Source: Asterias rubens
Taxonomy: Eukaryota; Echinodermata; Asteroidea; Forcipulatida; Asteriidae
Direction: 5' to 3'
Assembly (NCBI RefSeq): GCF_902459465.1
Contig: NC_047066.1
Location: 9,117,047-9,181,046, forward strand
Length of the DNA stretch: 64,000 nt
Part shown: positions 42,814 through 52,919 of the stretch, piece by piece
Numbering within the stretch: the stretch's first letter is position 1
How the letters are laid out: each line of letters opens with the position of its first letter
Made by a program: the position numbers and the translations under genes
The notes under the pieces: model-generated
What the model saw: only the letters and a program-made list of their open reading frames with translations
Told to the model about the DNA's origin: nothing
Databases searched by the model: none

Positions 42814-44055
42814 CGCGGTGGAACAACATGATGGAACTGTGTGGCCGTGGCCGTAGACGTATTAGCTTTAGCCGCGGTTGGGTACAACTGTGGTAGCATA
42901 CAGAATGTTCTTTTTGTTTAAATATATGCAAAAAACCCAATGAGGATACAAAATGACTAATGAGCAGTGGAAAAATGGGCAAATACATTTCCCGCATCAA
43001 GGAGACCAATTTTATCACAGGGTGAGCTCGGCTGACTACGCACTCTAAACCCGTTGATTATGACCTTTAAACAATGGGAACCACACAAAAAACAAAACAG
43101 AAGGTGTCCGTAATTAACTTTTAGAAAGTCAACATCGTCTGATTTGTTTCCAGGCTGAGATGAGCTTGACAATGATTAGAGATCGAACCCGCTACGCATC
43201 ACGACTCGACGGCACGCATCAACGTGATCATTGGATGGTTTTGTAGCTCAGTATCAAACAAATTAATAGGGAACTAATTTGATGTTAAGTGTATGAGATT
43301 GTGCAATCCAAGCTCATGGTGGGAACACCGTCTTGAAATTGAAGTGACCAACAAAGCCTGGTATCGCACAAAAGTCTTACATTGCCTAAATAAACGCAAA
43401 ATAGCACAATACAACGTTGGACAGTGACTTCTAACAGCGAGAGAAATCTGACGTGAACGTCACTATCTGTATGGTGTCAATATACGCTCATCGCAACACA
43501 TGAAGGGTGTCTATATTCATCACACAAGTGATGCAAAACCTTCACCTTATACTTGCGAATTTCATAAATTGACAGTTGACTTAAATTCATCGCTTACATT
43601 TAGGGCTTGGGCTACATTATGGTGCCGCACACACGTGTTTGTTCTCCCGGTTTAACTTGTTTGAGTGTCATTTGCGGTTAGTGTTCACTTGTTTGCTTTG
43701 GTTACGGGAGCCTTGCCCAATGTCAACGGTCAAGAAGGTTTGAAAACGCACGTCAGAATTAGCAAATGATGTCATCAATTGACACATGCGTGGCATAGAG
43801 GGCCTACTGCAATTGACACGTTGAGCATGGGTCTGTCGATGTTGTGAAGAGATACCCTCGTTAATTGACAGAGACAGCAATCGACGGCCCAAGTTCGTGA
43901 GAATTAAGGTACTGAAAGAAACTATTCATTCTACCTCCATGATTGAACTATGAATTTCCTGGACGGGGGTGTATTGCCTTGTGGATGGAGTCAGTGATTA
44001 AAAGTGGGTGAACTTGACACTCTAAGGGCATTCGATGTTGAGCTGTTCACCGCGG
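42814..44055. other. Upstream region of the seven-helix gene
   Basis: No convincing coding exon. If the promoter at 42780 is real, this would be 5' UTR with or without an intron. No clear repeat family. Confidence 0.35.
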
Positions 44056-44079
44056 TAGCTCGGGACTAAATCATACGAG

Positions 44080-45147
44080 ATGGCAATGATGAGTGTTAAC
44101 GGCTCGCTGTCTGATGCTGAAACCTACACTAATATTACCGATGTGAACATTACTACAGCTTCGCCACCGATGGGGCCACCGATGGACGGGCCACGGTGCC
44201 GTTGGCCGGCTCCTACTCCAGACTGGCCGGTAGCATTTGCAGAATGGCAATGGGGGTGGTACGTACACATCTACACATTCCCTACGCTGTATCTCTGTCT
44301 GACCATTTACATCATCGTGTGGTTTGTAAGCAGCTGCTTAAACGGGGACTCAAGAGGCGAAGGGGGGTACCGTGGGAACAAGAAGACACCCCGTCTGAAC
44401 GCCACACTACACGGTTTAGTTCTCGTGTCGTGCTCGTCAAGATGTATCTTTCTGTACATTGACCCTTACGGAACTCGGAAACTGCTTCCATGTCCACTGG
44501 GACCAGTCTTGTGGTCAATGGGATGGCCTTTCATCACGGCATCGATAAGTGTGCTCCTTCTTGTTCTCCTCGAAACAACAAAGATGTCTCTAGCTCCACC
44601 GAAGTTTCAGCGGCCGTCTGTCCTCGCCTGCATCGTCGTCCCCTCTCTGTGCTTCGTCCTGGTGGCTGACTTTCTCGTCGCGTACGACAACTCGACAAAA
44701 TATGCCCTGCTGGTGTGCCAGGTCATGTTCATTATCTGGGGTGCCCTACTTGGCTCGGGGTTCCTCTTCGTGGCGTGGAAGATGCGCCACATCGTCGCAA
44801 ACTCCAAGGGGTGTTACACCAGCGAGGAAGTAGGTGTGCGAGAGACGGGTCGCCTGAAGCGACTGAACAGTATCGTTCTCTCCTGCTCGCTCGTCGGACT
44901 TGCCCTCACCGTGACCAATCTCTACGCCGTGGTGTCAATCTTCATTCCCTCGTTCCGTTCCGGGTATACCAGCCCATGGAGGTGGATGGTATTCCAGACG
45001 TGTCAGCGCCTTCTGGAGGTGTCAATTGTCGTTCTTGTCTTGATGGCTGTCGCTGGAACGGGTAAGTGGAGCAGGAAGTCGGTGGCACCGTCCTCGGCTG
45101 CTGTCACCAGGGCTGGTACTGCGTCGGTCTCCAACATCCCAGTTTAG
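44080..45147 (+). CDS. Seven-helix membrane protein, PRRT3/PRRT4-like, intronless
   Basis: 355 codons in one exon. An in-frame TAG at 44056-44058 lies upstream, so the ATG at 44080 (purine at -3, G at +4) is the first possible start. The N-terminus is short and extracellular-looking, with N-glycosylation sites at N7, N18 and N23 and a Pro/Trp-rich stretch (28-58). Hydrophobic helices lie at about 61-84, 107-126, 140-165, 179-201, 207-232, 262-288 and 299-325. The motifs LNATLHGLVLVSCSSR, DPYGTRKLLPC and LLETTKMSLAPPKFQ correspond to the conserved helix 2 - DPYG - LP - PP signature of the proline-rich transmembrane proteins PRRT3/PRRT4. Unlike vertebrate members it lacks the long Pro-rich N-terminal domain. 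The molecular role of the family is poorly known. It could also be called an orphan 7TM receptor-like protein. Confidence 0.78.
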   Translation: MAMMSVNGSLSDAETYTNITDVNITTASPPMGPPMDGPRCRWPAPTPDWPVAFAEWQWGWYVHIYTFPTLYLCLTIYIIVWFVSSCLNGDSRGEGGYRGNKKTPRLNATLHGLVLVSCSSRCIFLYIDPYGTRKLLPCPLGPVLWSMGWPFITASISVLLLVLLETTKMSLAPPKFQRPSVLACIVVPSLCFVLVADFLVAYDNSTKYALLVCQVMFIIWGALLGSGFLFVAWKMRHIVANSKGCYTSEEVGVRETGRLKRLNSIVLSCSLVGLALTVTNLYAVVSIFIPSFRSGYTSPWRWMVFQTCQRLLEVSIVVLVLMAVAGTGKWSRKSVAPSSAAVTRAGTASVSNIPV

Positions 45148-45179
45148 GATACCTCTTCCTCTTCAAAAAAACTATTATA

Positions 45180-45185
45180 AATAAA
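45180..45185 (+). terminator. Poly(A) signal of the seven-helix gene
   Basis: AATAAA lies 33 bp after the stop codon. If used, the 3' UTR would be only about 50-60 nt. Confidence 0.5.
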
Positions 45186-45793
45186 ACTATTGTAAACTCG
45201 TTCAAGAAAACGCTGATAAATATTCTGTTGGGAATTTCAATGTAAATATTAAACTTTACTGCAAACGCAGAATGAAAAGTAAAAATGTATGAACAACTAT
45301 AATTGTACGCTCGTTTAAATAGTGGTTTTAATCCACTGCTGAATATTCGGTTGAAAGGACAATTTAACTATTTTAAGTAATTGCAAACGCAACATGAAAG
45401 AAAACGTTTGCCTTTTGCGTTTGACGGGACCCTTATAAAGGACAGGTAAAAAGAAAGACCAATTTAAAACAACAACAAATATATAATTGATACCTTGAAA
45501 TCGTAGTTCGTTTTCATGTCGTTCACACGAAATACTTTACATTGCAATGATGTCGTTCCCTCAAAATAATGCTGCATACTATTTCGTTCCGTTAGGAAAT
45601 TATTTCTTTTTTTGGAAGTATCAAGTGTCGAGAAAATGAAAGTCGATTTCGAGGGGACGAATACATTTCTATATGGAACAATGTCGGCCTATATATATTT
45701 TTGTTTTGGTACATATATTTTGTTCTCTATTTTTTAACTGTCCCTTATGAAGCCCGTACATGAAGTATAAGTCGAGGTTTATGTTTTTTATAA

Positions 45794-46068
45794 GCTTAAA
45801 GGCAGTGGACACTATCGGTAACTACTCAAAATAATTATTCGCGTAAAACCTTACTTGGTAACGAGTAATGGGGAGAGGTTGGTGGTATAAAACATTGTGA
45901 GAAACGGCTCCTCTGAATTAACGTAGTTTTTTCTTTCATAGTTATCTCGCAACTTCGACGACCAATATTGAGCTCAAAATTTTACAGGTTTGTTATAAAT
46001 GTGTTGAGACACACCAAGTGAGAAGACTGATCTTTGACAATTACCGATAGTGTCCAGTGCCTTTAAGG
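45794..46068 (+). mobile_element. MITE-A copy 12, internally deleted
   Basis: Both termini are intact (TTAAAGGCAGTGGACAC and GTGTCCAGTGCCTTTAA) with TTAA at each end. The hairpin segment between ACGTAGTTTT and TTCTTTCATAGTTATC is missing. Confidence 0.92.
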
Positions 46069-46319
46069 GATACGATGTGGTGTTATATTTGATTGGTGTA
46101 ATCGAGTATGACTCGTACATGTAACAAATGAAAGAAATACCCAATAAGCAGGACTTTTGATAACTTTTTATGACATTGAATTGGGACACATCAGCAAAAA
46201 ACAAAAATGTTTGCTTTCACGTTAAAATGGAATTAAAGAAGTCCAGTAATCTTGCCTTTGAATTTCCAGTTTAGTATTTTGTAAACAAATATTGATAGCA
46301 CTGTCTTAGTATTGCTTAA

Positions 46320-46530
46320 TCTTAAAAGGACTCGTCCTTGGATTGAGTGCTTTTAACACAAAAAAAAAGGCATTTGAAAGCGTTTGTGATGAAAAGAATA
46401 TGGTTGGAAAGGTGTTTTTAATGTACAATAGGGATCAAGAAAAGTATAACTCGAAATTGTGTGGTTTTTCAATTTGATGTCTCACACGGTCCCGTCTATT
46501 TGTGGAGTCGAACATTTATGAAGTGAAAGT
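46320..46530 (+). mobile_element. TTAAAAGGA-type MITE, diverged
   Basis: TTAAAAGGACTCGTCCTTGG at 46323, then ATGGTTGGAAAGGTG, TAACTCGAAATTGTGTGG and CTCACACGGTC in order. From memory this order resembles a TTAAAGGA-ended MITE family dispersed in many marine invertebrate genomes; I cannot verify this here. The right half is missing, cut near 46530. Confidence 0.5.
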
Positions 46531-46579
46531 TTCAATGGGCATCTGAAAGCACCTTTGAAATGCTTTTCGATGAACATGC

Positions 46580-46691
46580 TAGTCCAAATTTCCACATGTT
46601 TTTTATGTTGTGCTTGTGTTAGGATACATCAAGTGAAAATACATGTACTGGTCTTTGAAAATTACCCAAGAAAGGTGTCCAGTGCCTTTAA
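46580..46691 (+). mobile_element. MITE-A copy 13, right end only
   Basis: CAAATTTCCACATG, ATACATCAAGTGAAAATACA, CTGGTCTTTGAAAATTACCC and GTGTCCAGTGCCTTTAA. The left three quarters are missing. Confidence 0.8.
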
Positions 46692-47915
46692 GTCATCTAA
46701 AACATGATGTGTGCATTAATAACCTCCAGGATTCTGTTATGGGGCATTTGGGAAACCGCAGCTACAACTCCGCCATTATGATGCGTCCTGCCTGAAGCCC
46801 TATGTCACAGTGTTTCAACGCTGACGGAACCAAGACCGTAGTTTCGAAAAGGCATAACAGAGAGATTGGCATTCTCATTACAATAAAAATGACGTTAGAT
46901 AAGATTGCCCGTTATAGTTATATACATCCGTCAAAATCAATATACAAAATTTGTATTAATATTAATAAAGGGTTGACTAATGAGAATAATGATATTAATG
47001 TAGGCCTACGACGTCTCAATGTAATTCTATTCTAAGAAGCCACCTGTAGAGTCAGACATAAATAAACCGTTGTTATTTGAGCACAAATGAAAAAGTACAG
47101 CCTGGAAGTACAGCCTATAATACCTGTGTTGTGTTTGTTTGTAATACAGTTATCTGTAAAACTAATGTGTTTCGGCTTTTGTTTGTGCTGTTGTCGTTAG
47201 GGAAGTTTAGATCAGCTCAAAGGCAAGGTACGCGTTTGGTAATTAAGTTACGGGCTCTTAACGTTTGAAAAGAATACCACCACGACGCGAGGTGTCGGCC
47301 GGGGGCGGAGCTCCAAAAGGGGGAGATTTTAGCATATTTTAAGAGGCTGTATCTCGGGAACGGTACGGAGTATGGACTTAATTTTTGGTTTGTGCTCATT
47401 TTAGCCATAGTGGAACAGTTAGACAAAGTTTCATGTAAATCTGGGCTAATTTGACAACTGGTTAATTTCAACCCATAGGTTTGTACACTATAATATTTGG
47501 GGGAGGGGGTGTCTGGCAGGTCTAATGCAGCAGAAAATTTGTCTGACGGTTGATATTTTTTACTTAGTATCATGTTAATGACCGTTTCCACTTGGTTTCA
47601 TGTGGTACCTAGAATCTTTGATTCAGCCCATTATTTTGCCTCTTTGTTGGGGGTCCATGCGCCACACGCAGCGGGGGGTCCCCGGCAGACATCCATATCT
47701 GACTATGTCAGGTTATCCACTAAACGTTCCTGTACTCAAATATTGGTACCTCGTTCCTTTAACCAAAGTGCTTTGGGCTGCCGGTCTATTACCACACATA
47801 GCGTGAACGTCAGATTGTGTTGTTTCTAGCTAGGTGACGTCACCACTTGGTTTTATTTCTTGCTCAAGCATGACGTCTGAAAAATGGTAAGTTCACGACA
47901 TATACTAAAAACGAG
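46692..47915. other. No gene recognised
   Basis: Open frames up to 124 codons (minus, 47217-47591) show no domain. GGTGACGTCACC at about 47832-47843 is a 12-bp palindrome with a CRE core. Confidence 0.35.
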
Positions 47916-47920
47916 AGAAT

Positions 47921-48258
47921 TTAAAGGAACGTTACAGACTTGTTTTGCTAACGAAGCAGTTACTGACAGTGTATGCACTTTATGTACATTGTTATCTACC
48001 ATACATAAACTTACAATTACCTGTAGAAGTTTCAGATCGCTCGGCAATCTGGGGCACGAGAAACTTGTGAAAAACCGAGTACACATTATGGTTTGCATGA
48101 CATCGATTAAAACAATAATAATTTAATGTGACATTTCAGACAGAAATATTTCAAGGGATGTTTTCTACCATCATCAATATTTGACCATGTAAGTTTAATG
48201 TAAATAATAAGATCATAGACGATTTGTTTTTCATACCAATTCTGCAATGTTCCTTTAA
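47921..48258 (-). mobile_element. MITE-D copy 4, full length
   Basis: Starts TTAAAGGAACGTTACAGAC at 47921 and ends TCTGCAATGTTCCTTTAA at 48258, with TTAA at both ends. The reverse core ACCTGTAGAAGTTTCAGATC is followed by GCTCGGCAATCTGGGGCACG. This is the reference copy for the family. Confidence 0.8.
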
Positions 48259-48639
48259 TAACGAATAATTTGTTTGATAACAACTGTATTATAATTGCTG
48301 ATACTTTCAAGTCAACATTAGCAAACAAAAATTCACTGTCTGTGACGCTTGTCAGCCTTCAGCTGTTAATATTTCATCCCGATGCTTTTGTTCGCCCATT
48401 ACTCGAAAACATCATCCAATTACTCAATTACTCGTGGAGGTGCACGCCTCCACGAGATGAAATTAAATTGGTTTCAGAAATGAAAAAAAAAATGAAAAAA
48501 ACAAAAAAAGATTTGTAGTTACGCTTTAATGACCGTTATCAGCAAACTGCTGAGTAAGTTTGAGGTAGCGCTTAACATTACCGAAGGGCGTCTTATCAAA
48601 ATGCTTCCAACATTATAAACCCCTGGCTACTGGGCAATT

Positions 48640-48795
48640 TAATTCATCCCCTTGACCATCTCAGCTCCCTGGGGGGAACATAAAGCCTGTGCAACAAAAC
48701 TATGCGCTACTAAAGCAAAATCAATAACAAGAACCATCTCTTCCCTCACAGCACCCATTTACCCATGGCTGGAGAGAAGTAATTATAGATGCTGG
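48640..48795 (-). mobile_element. SINE body fragment (same family as 63166)
   Basis: CTTGACCATCTCAGCTCCCT, GGGAACATAAAGCC, CACCCATTTACCC and GGAGAGAAGTAATTATAG follow the order of the SINE at 63166-63517. The tRNA-like head and the tail are missing. Confidence 0.55.
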
Positions 48796-48935
48796 TTTTC
48801 ATTGTTACGACGAGTGGTCTCAACGTTTCGACACAGCCTTAAATCGCCATCGGGAGACTTGTAACGAGGGGTCGACTCGATCCAATGCTGAGCGAAAGTA
48901 CAGTCCCGGACGAGTACCTTCCGCCATATACTTAT

Positions 48936-49290
48936 TAAAGACACTGGACACTATTGGTAATTGTCAAAGACCAGTCTTCTCACTTGATGTATCTCAACAT
49001 ATGCATACATACAATAACAGACCTGTGAAAATTTGAGCTCAATTGGTCGTCGAAGTTGCGATATAATAATAAAAGAAAAAACACCCTGGTTTACACGAAG
49101 TTCCCCTTTCAGATGCTTGATTTCGAGACCTCAAATTCTAAATCTGAGGTCTCAAAACAAATTCGTGAAAAAATTACTTCTTTCTCGAAAACTACGTTAC
49201 TTCAGAGGGAGCCGTTTATCACAATGTATTATACTCTCCCCATTACTCATTACAAAGTGGGGTTTTAAGCTAATAATTATTTTGAGTAAG
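48936..49290 (-). mobile_element. MITE-A copy 14, right end cut
   Basis: Reverse copy from TTAAAGACACTGGACACTAT through the core to TAATTATTTTGAGTAAG, where the terminus is lost. Confidence 0.9.
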
Positions 49291-49429
49291 TACTTTACTC
49301 CGCGGCTGTACAAATTAAGACACAGTGCCCGAAGAGCAAAATCTACACTGCAGATTGTGTTAATCCACTAATACACAATATTGTTATACCTCTGTGCAAA
49401 TTGTGAAGTTTGATTGGTCGAGAACCACT

Positions 49430-50005
49430 CATGTGACGCGCAACAAAAACGCGTGTTACATGGTTCGCGACGCGCCGGTGTGGCGGTTTCATCTTTCCGC
49501 AGTGTTCAGTTTCCGAATGACCAAATACGGTAACATTACGTCATGCGATGCCTGCGCACAGCAAGCGAAAGTTGTCAGTTTTTAGTGCCGTCTTGAGTCA
49601 TCCGTGTTACTCTTCGGTAGCTGTCATGGCGGCGTCCACGAGTACAACGAGCGGCGAACGCGTGTGGATCGTATGAGAGAATTCGGTGTGAAGACCAAGC
49701 AAATTATCCTGTTCACCAGTGGCACAAGCAGTGTGACCTGCTTAAAGTTGTACCCTTGAATACGTGTGATGGGGCAAGGGAATAAACAGAAAAGAATCGT
49801 AAAATAGAAACAATTTGGGGTCACAGAGAGAACTACAGTACTCGCCATGCCAGGGTACTCGCGGCGGTATTTTTGTCTGACTACATCACCCGGAAAATTG
49901 AACACGCCGGAAAGCTAAAACCGTTCGAACAACGTGCTGAAATGTCCGGCTACGTCACCCGGAAAACTGAACACGGCGGAAGACTGAAACCGCCACACCG
50001 GGTAA
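49430..50005. repeat. CpG-rich foldback region with tandem pair
   Basis: The left arm at 49473-49527 (GGTGTGGCGGTTTCATCTTT, CCGCAGTGTTCAGTTTCC) is inverted at 49946-50000 (GGAAAACTGAACACGGCGGA, AGACTGAAACCGCCACACC). The right arm is itself the second of two direct units of about 70 bp: TACATCACCCGGAAAATTG at 49880 and TACGTCACCCGGAAAACTG at 49950. The region is richer in CpG than its neighbours. Confidence 0.65.
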
Positions 50006-50012
50006 CATGAAA

Positions 50013-50037
50013 AGTGATGTACACCGGGTGTACATCA
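50013..50037. repeat. 25-bp palindrome
   Basis: GTGATGTACACC-G-GGTGTACATCAC, perfect except for the central base. Confidence 0.85.
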
Positions 50038-50205
50038 CCTTGATCGTTCCCAGCGTTGGTCGATTTCGCGCTGTGTACGAAACAATCGCGGGTTCGAGGA
50101 AGTTGTTTCTCGTTCGTCTGCTTATTAAACAATGAATAGTCCGTCGTAATAATGTTTGAAGATGACAACAGAACTTCGAAAAGAGGAATAACAATTTTAC
50201 AAAGG

Positions 50206-50350
50206 TATAACAAAACAATTGTTGCACGTTGTGACTGGGGTCCATGGGTTTTGTACACCCTCGAGAAAAAATGGCACTTTCATTCCATTTTCCCCCTCGG
50301 GTGTACAAAACGCCATGGACCCCGTCACAGCGTGCAACATTATTGTATAA
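50206..50350. repeat. Long hairpin element
   Basis: Arms of about 65 bp: TGTTGCACGTTGTGACTGGG, GTCCATGGGTTTTGTACACC, CTCGAGAAAAAATGG pairs with CCATTTTCCCCCTCGGGTG, TACAAAACGCCATGGACCCC, GTCACAGCGTGCAACA. The loop is about 10-15 bp. It may be a foldback transposon; expressed RNA would form a long hairpin. Confidence 0.8.
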
Positions 50351-50648
50351 TGGAATATGAAGCCTCACCATTACATGCATGCTGAGGTATCAATGAAGCC
50401 TTAAAAACTATGTATAGAATTAATTGTCCAAGTGAAACTTCAGAAAGTCGCGATGTTCTTTATTATTCAATAAAAAACAATTTCTGTTTTTTTTTTCAAT
50501 ATACATGTATGTTAATTCAGATGAACTCTAGTCCTAAGTGATGTTTGTAGCTTAGCATGGTGTGAATGATAAGAAAAAAATAATATTAGACTTACGAGTA
50601 CAACCATGTAATAATGACAATACTGTTTACCGAAAGTGTATAATGGCT

Positions 50649-50965
50649 TTAAAGCCATTGGACACTTTCGGAACAGAACACAAAATAAAAGTTCACAGAT
50701 TTACAAATAACTTACAGGGGTTACAGAAGGTAATGGTGAAAGACTTCTCTTGAAATATTATTCCATGAAATGCTTTACTCTTTGAGAAAACATGTAAACC
50801 ATAAACCATATCAATTCTCGATATCGAGAATTACGGATTTATAGTAAACACATGTCATGACGCGGCGAAACGTCCGGAAACAAGGGTGGATTTTCCCGTT
50901 ATTTTCCCCTGACTCCGATGACCGATTGAGCCTAAATTTCCACAGGTTTGATAAGAGCACTGTGT
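50649..50965 (+). mobile_element. MITE-E/A-like copy 4
   Basis: Starts TTAAAGCCATTGGACACTTT, a terminus between those of A and E. Then E words (TTCACAGATTTACA, AGGTAATGGTGAAAGACTTC), a short perfect hairpin AATTCTCGATATCGAGAATT, and the A/D/E core AACAAGGGTGGATTTTCCC with GATGACCGATTGAGCCTAAA and TTTCCACAGGTTTG. It links the families. Confidence 0.7.
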
Positions 50966-50984
50966 TTTGCAACTTGCGTTACAC

Positions 50985-51030
50985 AACACACGGGACCAAC
51001 AGCTTTACGTCCCATCCGAAGTGACGGTAT
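50985..51030 (-). mobile_element. SINE body fragment (family of 20540)
   Basis: On the minus strand: CACTTCGGATGGGACGTAAA and GCTGTTGGTCCCGTGTG, which match the SINE body at 20685 and 20838. Confidence 0.6.
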
Positions 51031-51132
51031 AATAGAGATCAGGCTAGTCGAAACAATGACCACTCCGTGGAAGTTAAGTTAATAACGAAGTCCTCCAAGT
51101 CCACGAGGCGAAAATATTGTTCCAGCCGATTT

Positions 51133-51705
51133 CCTATACCTCCCCATTAGTAGGCAGGGCGGGTCTTTTCAGAACTAAGTGGCCTACGGAATAGTTTCCA
51201 GGGTTCCGAATGATTTACTCCGAGAATCAAAGTAGAATAAATAACAAGACAAGTTCCCACGAACAATCTATATTACACATTACGTGCAACCAAACTTAGT
51301 ATGCATTGATACCTCGCCAGCATTCAACGACTCGGAAGCCATGGATACAAAAACTAAACACGATCTCCTACAGGCATACCTCTCCATTAGTAAACAGGAC
51401 AGTTCTTTTCAGAAATAAAGGTAGTCACCCGAATTACTCCCCGGAAGTAGAATAAATAGCAAGACAAGTTACCAGGAACACGTAGCTAAATGATCGAGCC
51501 ATCGTAAACTGATCATAGGCCTACATGGACTTCGATCACCATGCGATGCTCGGAAGCCATTAATTACACAAACTATAAACACGATGTCCTATACCTCCCT
51601 ATTAGTAAGCACGACAGTTCTTTTCAGAAGTAAAGGTAGTCACCCGAATTCCGAATTACTCTCCGGAAGTTGAATAAATAGGAAGACAAGTTCTCAAGAA
51701 CAAGA
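51133..51705. repeat. Tandem repeat, 2.5 units of about 215-240 bp
   Basis: CCTATACCTCCCCATTAGTA (51133), CATACCTCTCCATTAGTAAA (51376) and CCTATACCTCCCTATTAGTA (51588) start successive units. Shared inner words are TCTTTTCAGAA, GTAGAATAAATA-CAAGACAAG and CTCGGAAGCCAT. The third unit is cut after ACAAGTTCTCAAGAAC. Confidence 0.85.
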
Positions 51706-52086
51706 CTGCAGTAAGTATATATGCAAGGTACGTGTATACACGATCGAGCTAGTGTGTAAAACTGAAACATTTACCTCACCAAAAACTATTGCGCACTTCA
51801 TTACGCATTTACCACACGACCATACAACTGAGTGTCTATTACTTCCTCCATGGTCACACCTTTGCTGAAAATCAAACATCCTTGGGAACAAATTAACGGG
51901 ATGGGTGAGATGAGAGGAATGCAGTTGATGATGAGGCAGGTGATGGTCGAAACACACTTTGAGAGTATACGTTGTCGCGTTCGTTCGCTCATCGATTCTA
52001 GATTGATATAAAGGGTATAGGTATACCGTGTATCGTGAATGCTACACCGGAGGAGGAAGGTAACACCCCGAAAAGTAATTGAACAT

Positions 52087-52334
52087 GGCCCAATTTCATA
52101 GAGCTGCTTAACAAACAATTATGCTTAAGCAAACAAAAATCATGCTTAGTAAAAATCAGATTACCGGCCAGGACTCCACTCAATTATTGTTATGCTAAGT
52201 AAACAACAGCTAACTACCAGTCACAAGCAATGTATATGTCATGACATTTTGTCCAGTAACATGTGTAAAATAAGCAAGCTATTTTCGTGCTTAAGCAAAT
52301 TTTTTGCTCAAGCAGCTCTATGAAATTGGCCCCA
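52087..52334. mobile_element. MITE-B copy 6, best preserved
   Basis: Ends GGCCCAATTTCATAGAGC and GCTCTATGAAATTGGCC. Nearly the whole length is self-complementary (for example GCTTAAGCAAACAAAAATC and GTGCTTAAGCAAATTTTTTG). 248 bp. Confidence 0.88.
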
Positions 52335-52744
52335 GAACTCGGTGTGGTGTTGATCGTTTGTTTGTAACCCTTGGTTTGCGTGAGGAGATGGGTTGGGTTC
52401 CACCCAAATGCACACCTGTAGTATTTCGGTATACACGTTTCAGACAGGCACTCCAGAGTTGCGCCTAATCAAATTATCATGAAAAGTTCGACGTCTCAAA
52501 CAGTTGGGAGTGACTGGACTACACTTCTACTAAAGATCGACTGTTGCAGTCGTTCGGAATGACTGTGGAGCGCCTTTGTTTCAGACGTCGATCTTGTCAA
52601 GAGATGAACCTAAATGTACATGTAAATGTAATTGGGGTTGACCTATAGAGTCGCTCCTAATCTATTCAGTGTGCCTCTGAAACCGGTGTTTCTTGGTTTC
52701 ACCGAGACCCTTCTTTCACTGGATGGATGCTCTGTGTTTTATTT

Positions 52745-52916
52745 ATCGAGGCACAAAGATTCATCTTGTCAGTATCACCATGGTATCACCATAGTGATTC
52801 ATCTTGTCAGTATCACCATGGTATCACCATAGTGGTTTGTATGGTTCCAATTAAACACTCTGCCTGTCAGTTCGTACTGTTGTACATTTTTTTAAGAGCG
52901 CTTTGACAAACTTTAT
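52745..52916. mobile_element. MITE-C-like copy with internal duplication
   Basis: A 41-bp unit (TTCATCTTGTCAGTATCACC, ATGGTATCACCATAGTG) occurs twice in tandem at 52760-52835. It matches the interior of family C (TTGTCAGTATTACCATAGTG). The right end AAGAGCGCTTTGACAAA is near 52900. Termini are decayed. Confidence 0.55.
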
Positions 52917-52919
52917 TCA

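Noticed and set aside
49056..49371. Open frames of 70 and 112 codons
   Set aside because: They lie inside a MITE-A copy. The same artefact, with words like FETS-SEVSK-NSWKIT, appears in other MITE-A copies.
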